From Dasypus novemcinctus (lineage: Eukaryota > Chordata > Mammalia > Cingulata > Dasypodidae), in the NCBI RefSeq assembly GCF_030445035.2, contig NC_080695.1:310001-374000 (forward strand): 64,000 nt of DNA, read 5' to 3'. The notes beneath the pieces were generated by a model, which was not told where the DNA came from, did no database searches, and was given only the letters and a program-made list of their open reading frames with translations. How positions within the stretch are numbered: position 1 is the stretch's first letter; every line of letters starts with the position of its first letter. Below, one piece after another: positions 52,101 to 64,000 of the stretch. A program made the translations under genes and the position numbers.

Positions 52101-52963
52101 AGGACCTTGTAATAGGAAATGGATTTATGAATATCTCACCAAAAGCACGAGCAGCAAAAGAACTAATAGATAAATGGGACTTCCTCAAAATTAAAGCCTT
52201 CTGCACCTCAAAGGAGTTTGTCAAGAAAGTAAAAAGGGAGCCCACACAGTGGGAGAAAATATTTGGCAATCATATATCTGATAAGAAACTTATAACTTGC
52301 ATATATAAAGAACTCCTATATCTTGAAAATAAAAAGATAAACAACCCATTTAAAAAATGGGAAAAAGACTTAAACAGACACTTCTCCGAAGAAGAAATAC
52401 AAATGGCAAAAAAGCACATGAAAAAATGTTCCAAATCTCTAGCTATCAGGGAAATGCAAATCAAAACTACAATGAGATACCATCTTACACCCATAAGATT
52501 GGCAGCTATGAAAAAAACAGAAGAATACAAGTGCTGGAGAGGATGTGAAGGAAGGGGAACACTCATCCACTGCTGGTGGGAATGCAGAAGGATCCAACCA
52601 TTCTGGAGGACAGTATGGCGGTTTCTCAAAAAACTAGCCATAGATTTGCCATATGACCCAGCAATACCACTGCTGGGTATATACCCAGCAGAACTGAAAA
52701 CAAGGACACAAACCGATATATGTACACCAATGTTCATAGCAGCATTGTTCACTATTGCCAAAAGTTGGAATCAACCCAAATGCCCATCAACAGATGAGTG
52801 GATCAATAAAATGTGGTATATACACACAATGGAATACTACTCGGCTGTAAGAACAAACACACTACAAACACATGTGATAACATGGATGAATCTTGAGAAC
52901 CTTATGTTGAGTGAAGCAACCCAGACATTGAAGGACAAATACTACATGACCTCAATGATATGA
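49148..52963 (+). pseudogene. L1 ORF2p (endonuclease and reverse transcriptase), few lesions
   Basis: Endonuclease residues visible: 'NVNGLNSP', Glu in 'LQETHL', 'GDFNTPLS' and 'SDHSGVKLEI'. The reverse-transcriptase block 'FADDMILY' is at about 51240-51263. The C-terminal cysteine segment ('CWRGCEG', 'HCWWEC') is at about 52531-52590. I count at least four breaks: a base loss giving TAG at 49391, a shift near 50165, an indel near 50920, and CGA to TGA at 51707. Length is about 1,270 codons, normal for L1. The intergenic spacer after ORF1 is about 70 bp. Confidence 0.92.
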
Positions 52964-55780
52964 AATAAACAAGCTGCCCTAGATAGCAAGAGACTGAACG
53001 ATAGGCTTACAGGAAATCGGAGGGTGGAGGAAGGATATGAGCCGATCTGCAGGGGTGGAATTTAAGACGAGATGGTGGTAAGTATGAACACAAAGAAGAG
53101 ATAAAAGGGGGGCAAGGGGTTGCCTTTGGTTGGGGCTTTGCGGGTTTGAGTGTGGCTGGGGAGGGATGGATGGGTAACGTTGCCCAAAAGTGGGGGGAGG
53201 GAGGGGTAGCATACGAACACAGGAGAGGGTCAGGTGTTGGTGGAGAGTAAAATGCCGAGAAAATCATATCAAAATACAATAAAGAGGGTTACCTGTTCAG
53301 AATGCTCGGAGGGGAGGGTCTGATGCAGGACGGGCTCCTGGGGAATGTCTAAATGCTCATTCTGCCAGAGTGGGTGACACCATGGGGTAGAAACCCAAGT
53401 AGTGAGAGTGGGGGTGGACCCACATCCTTGGGAGGACTAATGCCATCAAATAGAGGGAACTGTATCCCTCGAGAGAAAGGGTGGCTCCCAGGGCATTGGG
53501 GCAGTTGAGCAAGTTAGGCCCTGAACACTATTCCATCTATCTCTGGAAGTGGCTCCTCAGGAAACGGAGGTTGGCTGTCACTGTGGGCACCAAGGTGGAA
53601 GGGAAAATGGACGTTAAATGTGTGGAACCAAAGTAAATGGGGGGTAAGAGAGGAGTTTCTTGAGAGTACACAAGGATGGATATAAAACATGCAATATTAC
53701 ACCATAACATATAGGAGATGACAGACTGATAATGTAAACCATAATGTAAAACATAGGATAACTAAAAATGTAAAGAACTGTGTATCCTAAAGTATGCACC
53801 ATAATGTAAGCACAGATGTCACCTTGTTAGAAAGCTAATGTCTCAGACTCTGTACATCACTTTAAGTAAATATGATATGAATAGGGCGTAAGAGTATCAC
53901 TGTGAAAGGGAAAAGGTTTTCTGGTGGATGTGTGGGAGTGCTGTATATTATATATATACATTGCTGTGGTCTAGGACTCCTGTGAAGAAAAGCTGAATAA
54001 TTAGGGGGGGGGGGGAAAGAAAAAGATAGGATGTGGAATTTTTTCAAGTCAACATTCTTTATCTAAGCTCTTTATCTAACTTTATCCAAGTTCTTTATCT
54101 ATCCTTTAAACCCATCGCTATATGCCATTCCCTAGTAAGGGATCATGACATTATATTGGGCTTCAAATTTCGGGGAGTTCTGGATCACAGAGTGTTTCAA
54201 CAATGGCAATGGAGGGATACTGGTATGGGATACCAATGACAGGTGATATATGGCTGACAGGGAGCTGTACAGAACATATGTCCAGGGTGCATGGTAATGT
54301 TTGGATATACTCATAGTGGCAACAATTAAAAACCACAGCGGGGGGGGGGGTACTGGGTTCCTGGCCAGTGGTGCTCTGTCATGGTCCCTAGGGGAGTAGC
54401 GACAGTCTCCCAGGTACAGTGGCGGGGACCGGGAGGGAGTGAGGGTTCAACAGTGAGCCCCTGATGCTAATGACTATGCTTGTGAGCTGATAAACCTAAA
54501 ATAAGAACAAGGCCTAGAGCAACATTGTGCCTGGGAATTTCCTCCTGTCAGCCTTCATGTTACTCAAATGTGGCCAGTCTCGAAGCCAAACTCAGCATGT
54601 AAATGCAATGCCTTCCCCCCAGCGTGGGACATGACACCCGGGGATGAGCCTCCCTGGCAACGAGGGACCACTATCAACTACCAACTGATGATGCAACTGG
54701 AAAATGACCTTATATGGAAGGTTCAATGCGGATCAGCAGAATATCCATGTCTACATAAAATACCATGACTTTAAAATACTGTTTGACCTAAAGTAAGGGG
54801 GAAATGGAAAGGAGAAATGAGTTTATATGGCTACGAGTTTCTAAAAAAGAGTCTGGAGGCTGGCAGAAGGATTGCCCTCATGCACAACTGAGCAGAGTCA
54901 GAGAGACAGATAAAGCAGATACAACCCCCAGATATTGGTTCCTTTGAGGGCTAAAGAGACCCATAGGAGTTATGGTCATGGCCGATGGGGTTAACTACCA
55001 GGGCAGATGGCCCCTCTTTGGAAATGGTGTTTATGTGTGATGAATCTGGACTCAAATGGGATCTCCCTTCATAAGACTTTCATGCTAATGTGCTGGAGGT
55101 GCAGTTAATGTTGGGGTTTAAGATATATTTAGGGGATTTGAATCTCTGGACTGACAATGTGATAGTCAGGTCCTGAGCCTCAACAGACTCCAGCACCTAC
55201 AATCTGATCTATTGGACTTACCGCACTCAGCTAAGATGGAGTTGAAGAAGGACAACCACCACACCATGGAGCCTAGAGTGATTACAACTGAAAATGGGAG
55301 GATTGCATCCAGCATGCATGTGGAATCTGAGCCTCCTCTTGACATAGAGGTGCAATGGACACAACCAATCCAATGTCCACATAGAAGAGGTGGCATTGGA
55401 TTGGGAAAAGTGGACATGGTGAACGATGGGTATGGGGAAAGGCAGGAAGAGATGAGAGGTGGAGGCATCTTTGGGACATGGAGCTGCCCTGGATGGTGCT
55501 TCAGAGGTAATCACCGGACATTGTAAATCCTCACAGGGCCCACTGGATGGAATGGAGGAGAGTATGGGCCATAATGTGAACCATTGTCTATGAGGTGCAG
55601 AGGTGCCCAAAGATGTACTTACCAAATCCAATGGATGTGTCATGATGATGGGAACGAGTGTTGTTGGGGGGGAGAGGGGGGGGTGGGGGGGGTGGGGTTG
55701 AATGGGACCTCACATATATATTTTTAATGTAATATTATTACAAAGTCAATAAAAAAATAAAATAAAATAAAATAAAAAAA
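52964..55780 (+). mobile_element. Unusually long (2.8 kb) L1 3' UTR
   Basis: Runs from the ORF2 stop to the poly(A) tail. It contains a G-run at 54004-54014, a second at 54341-54350, a G-rich stretch at 55658-55697 and no conserved long open frame. Fragments of it occur at 239-715, 1871-3965, 29985-30855 and 37112-38290. Confidence 0.85.
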
Positions 55781-55794
55781 TAAAATGTGATTGG

Positions 55795-56187
55795 AATGAG
55801 AGTAATTTTTGTATTACTCTGCTTGCCTATAATAGTTCTATGTTTGACTGGGAAAAGATTAAAAATCATTTGATAGGTCATAAGGATAATATGTCATTAG
55901 AAATAAAAGAATTACAGAAAAAGATATTAGAAATGTCTCATAATCAGACTTATGTAGCTGATGAGAAGGATATCTTTAATGATTTGGTTTCTCATTTCAA
56001 TAAGTTTAATCCAGTAAATTGGTGGAAGACTCAACATTTTTTATCAGCATTAGGAATAGGACTTTGTATGTTAATCTTGTTGCTCATTGTTGTTGCCTGC
56101 CTGGTACGAGGTGTTTGCCGAAGACTGTACCATGTGAATGCTATGGGACAAGCCAATAATTTGGTACTTGTAAGAACCTTGCAATGA
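55795..56187 (+). pseudogene. ERV env transmembrane subunit, C-terminal part
   Basis: Continues directly from the codons at 47030. A cysteine pair spaced CX7C straddles the L1 site. A helical region follows, then a hydrophobic membrane span at about 56038-56100 ('LCMLILLLIVVACLV') and a short cytoplasmic tail to the stop at 56187. This part is open, but env as a whole is broken. Confidence 0.85.
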
Positions 56188-56277
56188 GTACCCCATGGTC
56201 AATGTGCTTGGCTGGTAGTCAATGATGGGTAAGACTCTCAGAGGCGGGCAACCTAAGACAGGCACAGCCACCCTGAC

Positions 56278-56296
56278 TAAAACAAAAAGGGGGAAA
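56278..56296 (+). other. ERV polypurine tract
   Basis: Purine-rich AAAACAAAAAGGGGGAAA directly before the 3' LTR start (TGTGGG at 56297). In a live virus it primes plus-strand DNA synthesis. Confidence 0.8.
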
Positions 56297-56580
56297 TGTG
56301 GGAAACAAACGCACGTTGTTTCCATGAAAGAAAGTTACTTCCTTGACCGCCAAGTCATGCTGTCTCCATAGCTATACGTGCAGGTCATAAATCTAGCAAG
56401 GTGACGTGTATGCTCAGGTGGAACAAGGGCTAGGTAGAATGGGACAACCTGAGCAACAAGAAGCCCCTGAGATTAATAAACTTGTCTGATGAGCTTGAGG
56501 CTTCAATGCTCTCAAATCCCCTGATCCCAATCTCTCTTTGTCCTTCATTCCCGATACCCTTTGGGTCTGCGATTCTGACA
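56297..56580 (+). repeat. ERV 3' LTR (short)
   Basis: Starts TGTGGGAAAC and ends ATTCTGACA. It lacks the about 160 bp present in the 5' LTR at 42217-42376, with only a few shared bases at the junction (near 56460). It has the same 'gattaataaactt' polyadenylation region. Confidence 0.9.
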
Positions 56581-56740
56581 AGAGTGAGTTCAAAATCTGC
56601 GCATAAACCAAAACAGATATTGTATGTTACCAAAAGACCAGATTTGCAAGAGATACTAAAGGGGGTGCTGCAGCCTGAAAGGAAAATCAAGGGTGATCGA
56701 TTTGGAGAAGAGTTTAGAGATGAAGGTTATTAGGAAGGGT
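56581..56740 (+). mobile_element. L1/HAL1 ORF1 remnant, 3' part after the ERV
   Basis: Continues the reading broken at 42052: 'EFKICA', then 'KRPDLQEILKGVLQPERK', which matches the ORF1 C-terminus of the other L1 copies. This shows that the ERV landed within ORF1 of an older L1. Confidence 0.8.
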
Positions 56741-57490
56741 AAGAAGACAGGCAATAGGGCAGTAGAGTGTGGAAGGACTAAACGGATGAAGCAATTCAGA
56801 GTTCTAAAGCAGTCCTTCACATGGAAACCTGAAGCCGAAAGCAACAAAGCCGGGACGAGAAGAGACAGCCTGGCAGACTGCACTGTGGGCCTTGCCAGGT
56901 GACGGAGGCGCCCAGGACGGCCGGCAGCCGGTCTTCAGGGAGAAAGCATTGGTTTGGTGACGCCCTGACCTGGACCTTTTCAGGGCCTCAGAACTGTAGA
57001 CCTGTAGGTTAATAGACCCCACTGCCAAAGCCGACACATCCCACAGCATCCGTCCAGCAGCTCAGCAGACTGGGCAGGCGTGCACAACGGGAGGGCGCGG
57101 CTCCAAGGGCTTGGGACCGGGGCCCTCCATGGGCTCTCGACCTTTCCCTCAGTCTGTGATGGCTCCAAAAAGTTGTTTTACGTAAAAGCCACTAAGAGAT
57201 GGACAACACCAGAGTTGGCAAAATGGGAGCAAAGGGAACAGGTGGGGAGGGGGATGTCTCTGGGGTTCAGCAGCTCTCCCCCCCCACCCTCCCATTCCCT
57301 CTCCCACTCCCTCGCTCCATCTCTTCCTCTCTCCTTCTCTCTGTAAAATGGCCCCAGCCCTGGGTCCTGCACCCCGAAATTTGCCCAGGCAAGGGAATGA
57401 CCCACTGAAAGACCCCCACTGGTTGCATCCACAGCGGCTACACTGGGGACTCAGCAGACCCCCAGGATGAGTGAGTGCAGGAACTACAGG
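56741..57490. other. Unassigned intergenic sequence
   Basis: Unique-looking, moderately GC-rich. A CT-rich run lies at 57275-57340. I see no gene. Confidence 0.35.
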
Positions 57491-57494
57491 CCCA

Positions 57495-57950
57495 AAAGCT
57501 GCTTGGCAATAAAGAGGAAGCAGCTGGGCTCAAATAGTTGAGTGCCCGCTTCCCACATGGGATGTTCCAAGTTCAGTTCCCAGTGCCTCCTAAAGAAGAC
57601 AAATAATGAGCAGACAAGAAGCAAACACAACAATCAGACAACGAGAAAAAATAACGAGCAGACCACAAGCAAAAACAAAACAAGTGGGACCCAGATGTGG
57701 CTCAAGTAGTTGAGTGCCTGCCTCCCACACGGGATGTCCCAGGTTTGGTTTCTGGTGCCTCCTAAAGAAAAAACAAACTGACAATGAGCAGACAAGGAGC
57801 AAAAACAATGAGCAGACAAGGAGCAGGAACATGAGTGAAAATGAGCAGACAATGAGCGTGAACAATGAGTGAAAACAATGATCAAACAGATGAGGGAGCC
57901 ATCTCAGAGGAGGGAAATGAATAAATAAAATATGGTACAATTTTTAAAAA
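57495..57950 (+). mobile_element. Two tandem DAS-type SINE units, plus strand
   Basis: Unit 1 head at about 57525-57590 ('gctcaaatagttgagtgcc', 'ttcagttcccagtgcctcc'). Unit 2 head at about 57690-57770 ('agatgtggctcaagtagttg', 'ggtttggtttctggtgcc'). Both are followed by 'aatgagcagacaa' repeats, and the array ends in 'aataaataaaatatgg'. The tRNA-like box A and box B regions are visible. Confidence 0.8.
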
Positions 57951-58024
57951 AAGAGGATGCAGCTCCCGGCCATGGTGAGCTAGGCCTAGAGCTCAGGAAC
58001 CGGGAACCAGGCCAGGGGGCTGTG

Positions 58025-58077
58025 AGCCCTCCGCCCTCCGCCCTCCGCCCTCTGCCCTCCGCCCTCTGCCCTCCGTG
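58025..58077. repeat. CCCTCCG/CCCTCTG heptamer minisatellite
   Basis: About seven units of a 7-bp repeat with C/T variation at the sixth base. It lies in the far upstream flank of the tryptase gene. Confidence 0.95.
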
Positions 58078-58159
58078 AGGCCTGGGCCCTCACCTGTCCA
58101 CCTTCCCACTGCCTCTGCCACCCCGGCCTGAGGTCAGCGGGTCGGCTGTTTGCACTCCA

Positions 58160-58255
58160 GCTCCACAACGCGGCCAGGGCGGGAGGGTCCTGAGAGCCTC
58201 TAGTCCAACCACCCTCTTGGAGGTGGGGAAACTGAGGCACAGAGGGCGGAGATCA
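58160..58255 (+). mobile_element. MIR-type SINE fragment
   Basis: Contains 'ggaggtggggaaactgaggc' followed by 'acagag', the well-known MIR core. Old and degraded. Confidence 0.7.
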
Positions 58256-59618
58256 CTGACAACCACCAGGACGCTGGCTTCCCCCAACACGTGGCCCCAG
58301 GTGTGCACTCACCTGAGCCTCCACACACAGAGCTGAAGGCAGCAACATCTGTGGGCAGGGCCTGCGCGGAGCAGGTGACAGCAGGATGTCGCCTCCCTGG
58401 GGTGCATGGGAAAGGGGGGCGCTGCTCCGTCACCGAGAGCCCCGCGCCTGCCCGGGGTCCAGGACTCTTTATGTGGCCCAGGGCGGGGGGCTGGACGGAA
58501 GGCCAGAGGGAGCCCCTGCAGCGTCCAGGAGGACGTTGGCCTGAGGTGGGCAGAGGCGCCCGCGGGGCCAGGCTGGGTGCCCAGAGAGCCGCAGGCAGGG
58601 CTGGGGTTCCTTTGGGGCAGCACCAGGGGCTACTCGGGGGGCAGGGGGCACTGCAGCAGTCCAGGCGGCTGGGTGCAGAGGTGGGCAGAGGCCCCGTGCC
58701 CAGCAGGGATTGTGCCAGGAGGCGGTAGGGATGCACAGGCAGGGCCGGGGACAGCCAGCTGTGGGGGACGAGGAGGCAGGGCCTGGGGTCCCAGGGGGCC
58801 GGTGCCGGCCTCTTCTGCTCTCCCCCTTCACCCCTGCCTGTCCTCTGCGATGGAGCCATCAGCGACCAGGTCATGAGGCAGGGCCCTGCTCGGCAAGATG
58901 CCGAGATAACCCCAGAGCAGAAATCCCCGCCTCACCACAGGGCCGGAAGGGGCTGCTTCCGGCTGTGGGGACTTGGCTCCAGATCCCCCAGACTGTTTCC
59001 TCATCTGACAAGGAGCCCCTCCCTCTGCTAAGGGGGGGAGGGCTGAGGGAGGCAGTGTCCTGTGAGTCAAGGACCTCAAGGATCCAGAAGGCGTGGCAGG
59101 GGTTGCCCTGCATGTGCCCACCCCACAGAGCAGCCCCGCTCCTCCGAGGCCCACGGGCACTGACTCCCCCACTCCGTGTCCCCTTGGGGACGTGCGTTGG
59201 GGTGAGAACAGCAGGAGAGAGACTCGCTCACCACAGTGCCTGGGGAGCAAGCAGCCCCTGGGTGCAGCCGTGCCTGAAGGCCTCCTGGGAGCTCTGATTT
59301 TGTGTCTAGGAAGATGTAGGGAGGAACCGGACCCCAGCTCTGGAGAGGGGTGCCAGGGGGTGCATCCTCGTGCAGGGAACCAGCCAGCTGCTGAGAGAGG
59401 GTCACCCAAACACCCAAGGGGGAACCCAGCTCCCCACACAGCCTGGCCCCTTTCGGGATCTCAGCCCTGCCTGGGCCTGGGTGGGGGGCGAGCTCCACTT
59501 GCTGGGCCCACCCTCGGACCTGTGCACCCCGAGCTGGTGACTGGAGGTGGCCTTGCCAGGGCCCCGCTTCTGGACCACCCACTTCCAGCCCCTCCCCAAG
59601 CCCCACCCAGGCCTGGAA
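58256..59618. other. Upstream flank of the tryptase gene
   Basis: GC-rich intergenic sequence without recognisable exons. Around 58990-59030 there may be another MIR remnant ('gactgtttcctcatctgac'). Enhancers of the tryptase gene are expected here by position only. Confidence 0.4.
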
Positions 59619-59619
59619 G

Positions 59620-59626
59620 GATAAAT
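59620..59626 (+). promoter_or_regulatory. TATA-like box of the tryptase gene
   Basis: GATAAAT about 45 bp before the end of the presumed non-coding exon 1 (donor GTGAGG at 59671). It corresponds to the boxes of all three mastin-type copies. Confidence 0.65.
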
Positions 59627-59805
59627 GGGGAGGGGGCAGCGCACTGGGCAAAGAGCAGCAGGCGGACAGGGTGAGGCCCAAGCTCTGAGCCTCAGACCCC
59701 CGCCCAGACCGGAGACCCCCGAGGCTGCCCAGGTCCCTGGGCCCCTGACCCCTGGGCCTGGCCCCGCCCGCGGTGCTCAGGCTGCCGCCTCCTTGCTCTG
59801 TCCAG

Positions 59806-61658
<1,853 letters not shown>

Positions 61659-61799
61659 GGGGCCTCGATCGGGGTCCCCATCAGCGCCGCTGCCCCCCAC
61701 CCTTCCCGGCCCTGCCCCAGCCAGCACCTGCCCCGAGCCCCCTCCCCCGCCCCCTTGGACCCTCCCCTGCCCGGAGCCCCAAGCCCCTCCTGCCGTGTC

Positions 61800-61805
61800 A
61801 TTAAA
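61800..61805 (+). terminator. Polyadenylation signal of the tryptase gene
   Basis: ATTAAA 142 bp after the stop codon, the variant signal also seen in the two mastin pseudogenes. The intact mastin-like gene uses AATAAA. Confidence 0.8.
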
Positions 61806-62440
61806 GTGCATGAAGAGCGGCCTCGGCTGCCCAGGTGCCTCCGTGGTGGGGTCGCTGACCAGGGGGGCGGGGCAGCTGCCGCCCGCGGCTGGGTGGGGTC
61901 CCCTCCCGCGCACACGCCGCCCTCCTTTCGCTTTTGGGGGCTGCATCAGGCAAGCGGGAAAATGAGAGGCGCAGCCATGAGATCAATGGGGACCCGCCCC
62001 CGGGTGGCCCCCCTCCTTCCCCCATCGCTGGCCGTCTCCCCCTCTGCTTCCAGATCCCATGTGTGCACACCTGGGCGCAAGATAGCCTGGTGGTCCCGCT
62101 GTCACCTGCTGGGCCTGGCCCTCCTCCTGCACTCTGGGTGGCCCCCCACAGTGCTGCATGGACCCAGGGCCTTTTGTTCGGGTGGCCCTCCCTGGGTGAC
62201 GACTTCCCAGCTGCTAACAGGGGACGCTGGGTGCCTCCAATTCGGGGTGACTGTGAAGGGGCCGGGGAGGGGCTGAGTGCTGGGCCGGGGCCTCCTCGGT
62301 CTCCTGGGCGCTGCCCACTGGGCTCTCCCCCACCCCCAGCGACGCAGGTGCCTGCCGGTGCCGAAATCCTCCCTCAGCCACTTTCCAGCAGGTGGGGGGA
62401 GGCTCTCAGTGGGGGGTTTGCGTGTGTTGCTTTCTTTTTT
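61806..62440. other. GC-rich downstream flank of tryptase, no gene recognised
   Basis: Intergenic sequence that changes sharply to AT-rich repeat sequence at about 62430. No exon, repeat or RNA gene is recognised. Confidence 0.4.
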
Positions 62441-63003
62441 TAGCATTTAAAAAAATGTACTGAAGTGTATCACACATACATAAACATACATAAAGACTAA
62501 GTGTATAGTAAAAGGTGTGAATTTACACATCAAGCCTACAGACCATCCTACGTGACATCACACGTCACCCTGCCAGCAATACCGTGCTTGTTGTGGAACA
62601 TTTTAACTAATGATTAAAGAGCATCCTCGAAATATTACAACCACCCAAAGTATCTTACATTGGGTGTATTATCCCCCACCCACCCTGTTCTTCTTATTTT
62701 TTACATCATTTATAGATGAACATACATGAACAACAAGTGTATAGTAAAAGTTGTGAACTTACAACGCAAAGATACATAACATCATACACGGTCCCGTACA
62801 TCAACCCTCCACCGACACCTTGTACTGTTGTGAGACATTTGTTAAAAATGATGAGAGAATATTGTCAAAATCGTACTAACAATAGGCTTTATCTGACATT
62901 CGGTGTATTTTTCCCCAACTCACCCTATTATTTCTATTTTTAAATGTTTTTTAATTTATTCTTAAAAGATACATAGATCACACAAAATGTTACTTTAAAA
63001 AAC
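62441..63003. repeat. Two copies of the short AT-rich repeat found in arms A and A'
   Basis: Copy 1 is about 62441-62695 and copy 2 about 62696-62940. Both carry 'acatacataaa'- or 'gaacatacatgaac'-like starts, the 'tgtatagtaaaag' block and end near 'ggtgtatt'. They are in the same orientation as 28010-28250 and diverged from it. Confidence 0.65.
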
Positions 63004-63238
63004 ATGGGAGGGGGAAGAGGCTGTGGTTCGGTCAGCTGGGCTCCCGTCTACCATAGGGGAGGCCCTGGGTTCGGGTCCCGGGGCCTCCTGGTGAAGGCAG
63101 GCTCTCCTGCATGCTGTGGAGAGCCCACTCAGCAAGGTGACGCAACAGAAAGGGAGACAAGTAAAATCACAGAAGAGTGTGCGGCAAGTGGACACAGAGA
63201 CCAGACAGCAAGCAAGCCGCAAAGGGGCGGGGCTATAA
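63004..63238 (+). mobile_element. DAS-type SINE, plus strand
   Basis: tRNA-like head at 63010-63090 ('ggttcggtcagctgggctcc', 'gttcgggtcccggggcctcc'), middle 'gcaaggtgacgcaacag', then 'ggacacagagaccagacag' and a weak tail. The head is of the same type as that of the SINE at 7.2-7.6 kb. Confidence 0.75.
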
Positions 63239-63905
63239 AAATATATAGGAGGTTCCCATATGCTCCACTCCCCACATACACCATTAGAATTTTTAAAATA
63301 TATTTTTATCATAGAAATTTTAAACTTACAAAACAATCATGCATATGTGCAAGATTCCCATAAAACACCCCTCTATCAACACACCACACTGTGGTGGAAC
63401 ATTTGCTGCACATCATGAGATAATATCATCAGACTATTACCAGGTCAATAGCGTACACTATGCACATCTCTTCCATACTGCCCCATTATCAACACAGTGT
63501 GCCTTTGGTAGAGATGCAAGAATATTACATTATTACTGCTAACCACAATCCACAGGTCACACCAGTAGTATTTTTCCATGCTTCTCCACAATCCCACCAC
63601 CTGCAGTAGTGATGTACATCTGCTCAAGTTCACAAAGGACACTCTTGCATCTTTACCTTCAACCACAATTCTCATCCACCTCTGGGTTGACTGTGCTGTT
63701 CAGTCCCTAGTAGATTATGCTCTACCTTTCTTTCGGTTGGCATTTACATCCCTAGACTACCCTTTTCAGCCAAATTGTGATTTATAAATAAGCTGTTACT
63801 ATAATATGTTACCATCAACTCGATACATTCCCACACTTTCACATTAAAGTTAATTAAAACTTCTTCCTACATTAAACATCAGTAGTCCATCTCAGTCCTC
63901 TTCTC
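63239..63905 (-). mobile_element. L1 3' UTR (same subfamily as 28.2-28.9 kb), minus strand
   Basis: Block order matches 28260-28880 ('cttacaaaacaatcatg', 'gagataatatcatcagac', 'ccattatcaacacag', 'gcctctgggtt'-type block). It is followed by ORF2 sequence. Confidence 0.65.
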
Positions 63906-64000
63906 TCCTTTAAGAATCCACCACCTACTACCAGATGTTGAAGATATTTTCCTACATTTTCTTCTAGACGCTTTATGGTTCTTGCTTTTATATTTACGTT
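63906..64000 (-). mobile_element. L1 ORF2 fragment at window end, minus strand
   Basis: 'ttcctacattttcttctag' and neighbours match the ORF2 stretch at about 29738-29830 of the minus-strand L1. It runs off the window. Confidence 0.6.

Larger units (their letters stand above)
47031..55780 (+). mobile_element. Nearly intact full-length L1, 8.75 kb, inserted in ERV env
   Basis: 5' UTR 47031-48105, ORF1 48106-49075, ORF2 49148-52963, 3' UTR 52964-55780 ending in an A-rich tail of AAATA units. Perfect 14-bp target-site duplications flank it. It is the youngest insertion of the nest and has only a handful of lesions. Its 3' UTR of about 2.8 kb is far longer than in most mammalian L1s, and its pieces recur across the window. 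Confidence 0.95.
42053..56580 (+). mobile_element. Class II (betaretrovirus-like) endogenous retrovirus, defective, split by an L1
   Basis: Order: 5' LTR (42053-42496), lysine-type primer-binding site, gag, a truncated pol, env, polypurine tract (56278-56296), 3' LTR (56297-56580). 8,750 bp plus a 14-bp duplication belong to an L1 inserted in env, so the provirus itself is about 5.8 kb, shorter than the usual 8-9 kb. The loss is mainly protease and most of reverse transcriptase. All genes carry stops or shifts. The LTRs differ at roughly one base in ten by eye, so the insertion is old. Confidence 0.92.

Noticed and set aside
48106-52963. Active L1
   Set aside because: ORF1 has one frameshift and ORF2 at least four breaks, so this copy cannot move by itself, although it is recent.
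42053-56580. Intact, infectious-type provirus
   Set aside because: gag and env have stops and shifts, protease and polymerase core are gone, and an L1 interrupts env.

Overview
This is a eukaryotic, mammalian genomic window. It has spliced serine-protease genes with GT/AG introns, and most of it is LINE-1, tRNA-derived SINE and endogenous retrovirus (ERV) sequence. The SINEs are of the tRNA-like DAS type known from Xenarthra, and the same lineage-specific L1 3' ends recur many times. I therefore infer a xenarthran (armadillo, sloth or anteater), without being able to name the species. The gene content is that of the mast-cell tryptase/mastin cluster, which lies at 16p13.3 in human.

Layout. 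1-7.6 kb is L1-derived sequence plus a SINE. 7.6-25.8 kb is a GC-rich island holding three mastin-type genes: a dead copy on the minus strand (12771 to 10448), an intact six-exon mastin-like gene on the plus strand (about 19.02-21.31 kb, 274 codons) and a dead plus-strand copy (22.5-24.3 kb). 25.8-40 kb is again L1 material, including a minus-strand L1 (37.1 to 28.9 kb) whose 5' UTR contains about eight repeats of 105-110 bp. 40.9-56.7 kb is a three-layer nest: an old L1/HAL1 ORF1 is split by a class II (betaretrovirus-like) ERV (42053-56580), and the ERV env gene is split by a nearly intact 8.75-kb L1 (47031-55780) with perfect 14-bp target-site duplications. 57-58 kb carries SINEs. 59.6-61.8 kb is an intact tryptase gene (six exons, 275 codons). 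The rest is intergenic and L1-derived sequence.

Two inverted duplications frame the mastin island. A 502-bp pair (1-502 and 27742-28243) differs at one visible base, so it is young. A more diverged pair lies inside it (17113-18085 and 25775-27741). Together they suggest that the mastin segment was rearranged, possibly inverted as a block.

The intact products would be secreted mast-cell granule serine proteases with His-Asp-Ser triads and Asp189 trypsin-like pockets. Two oddities stand out: the tryptase has Arg where Gly226 normally lines the specificity pocket, and the mastin-like protease has Phe at position 215 and no basic residue before its IVGG activation site. No CRISPR array, operon or prokaryotic feature is present.
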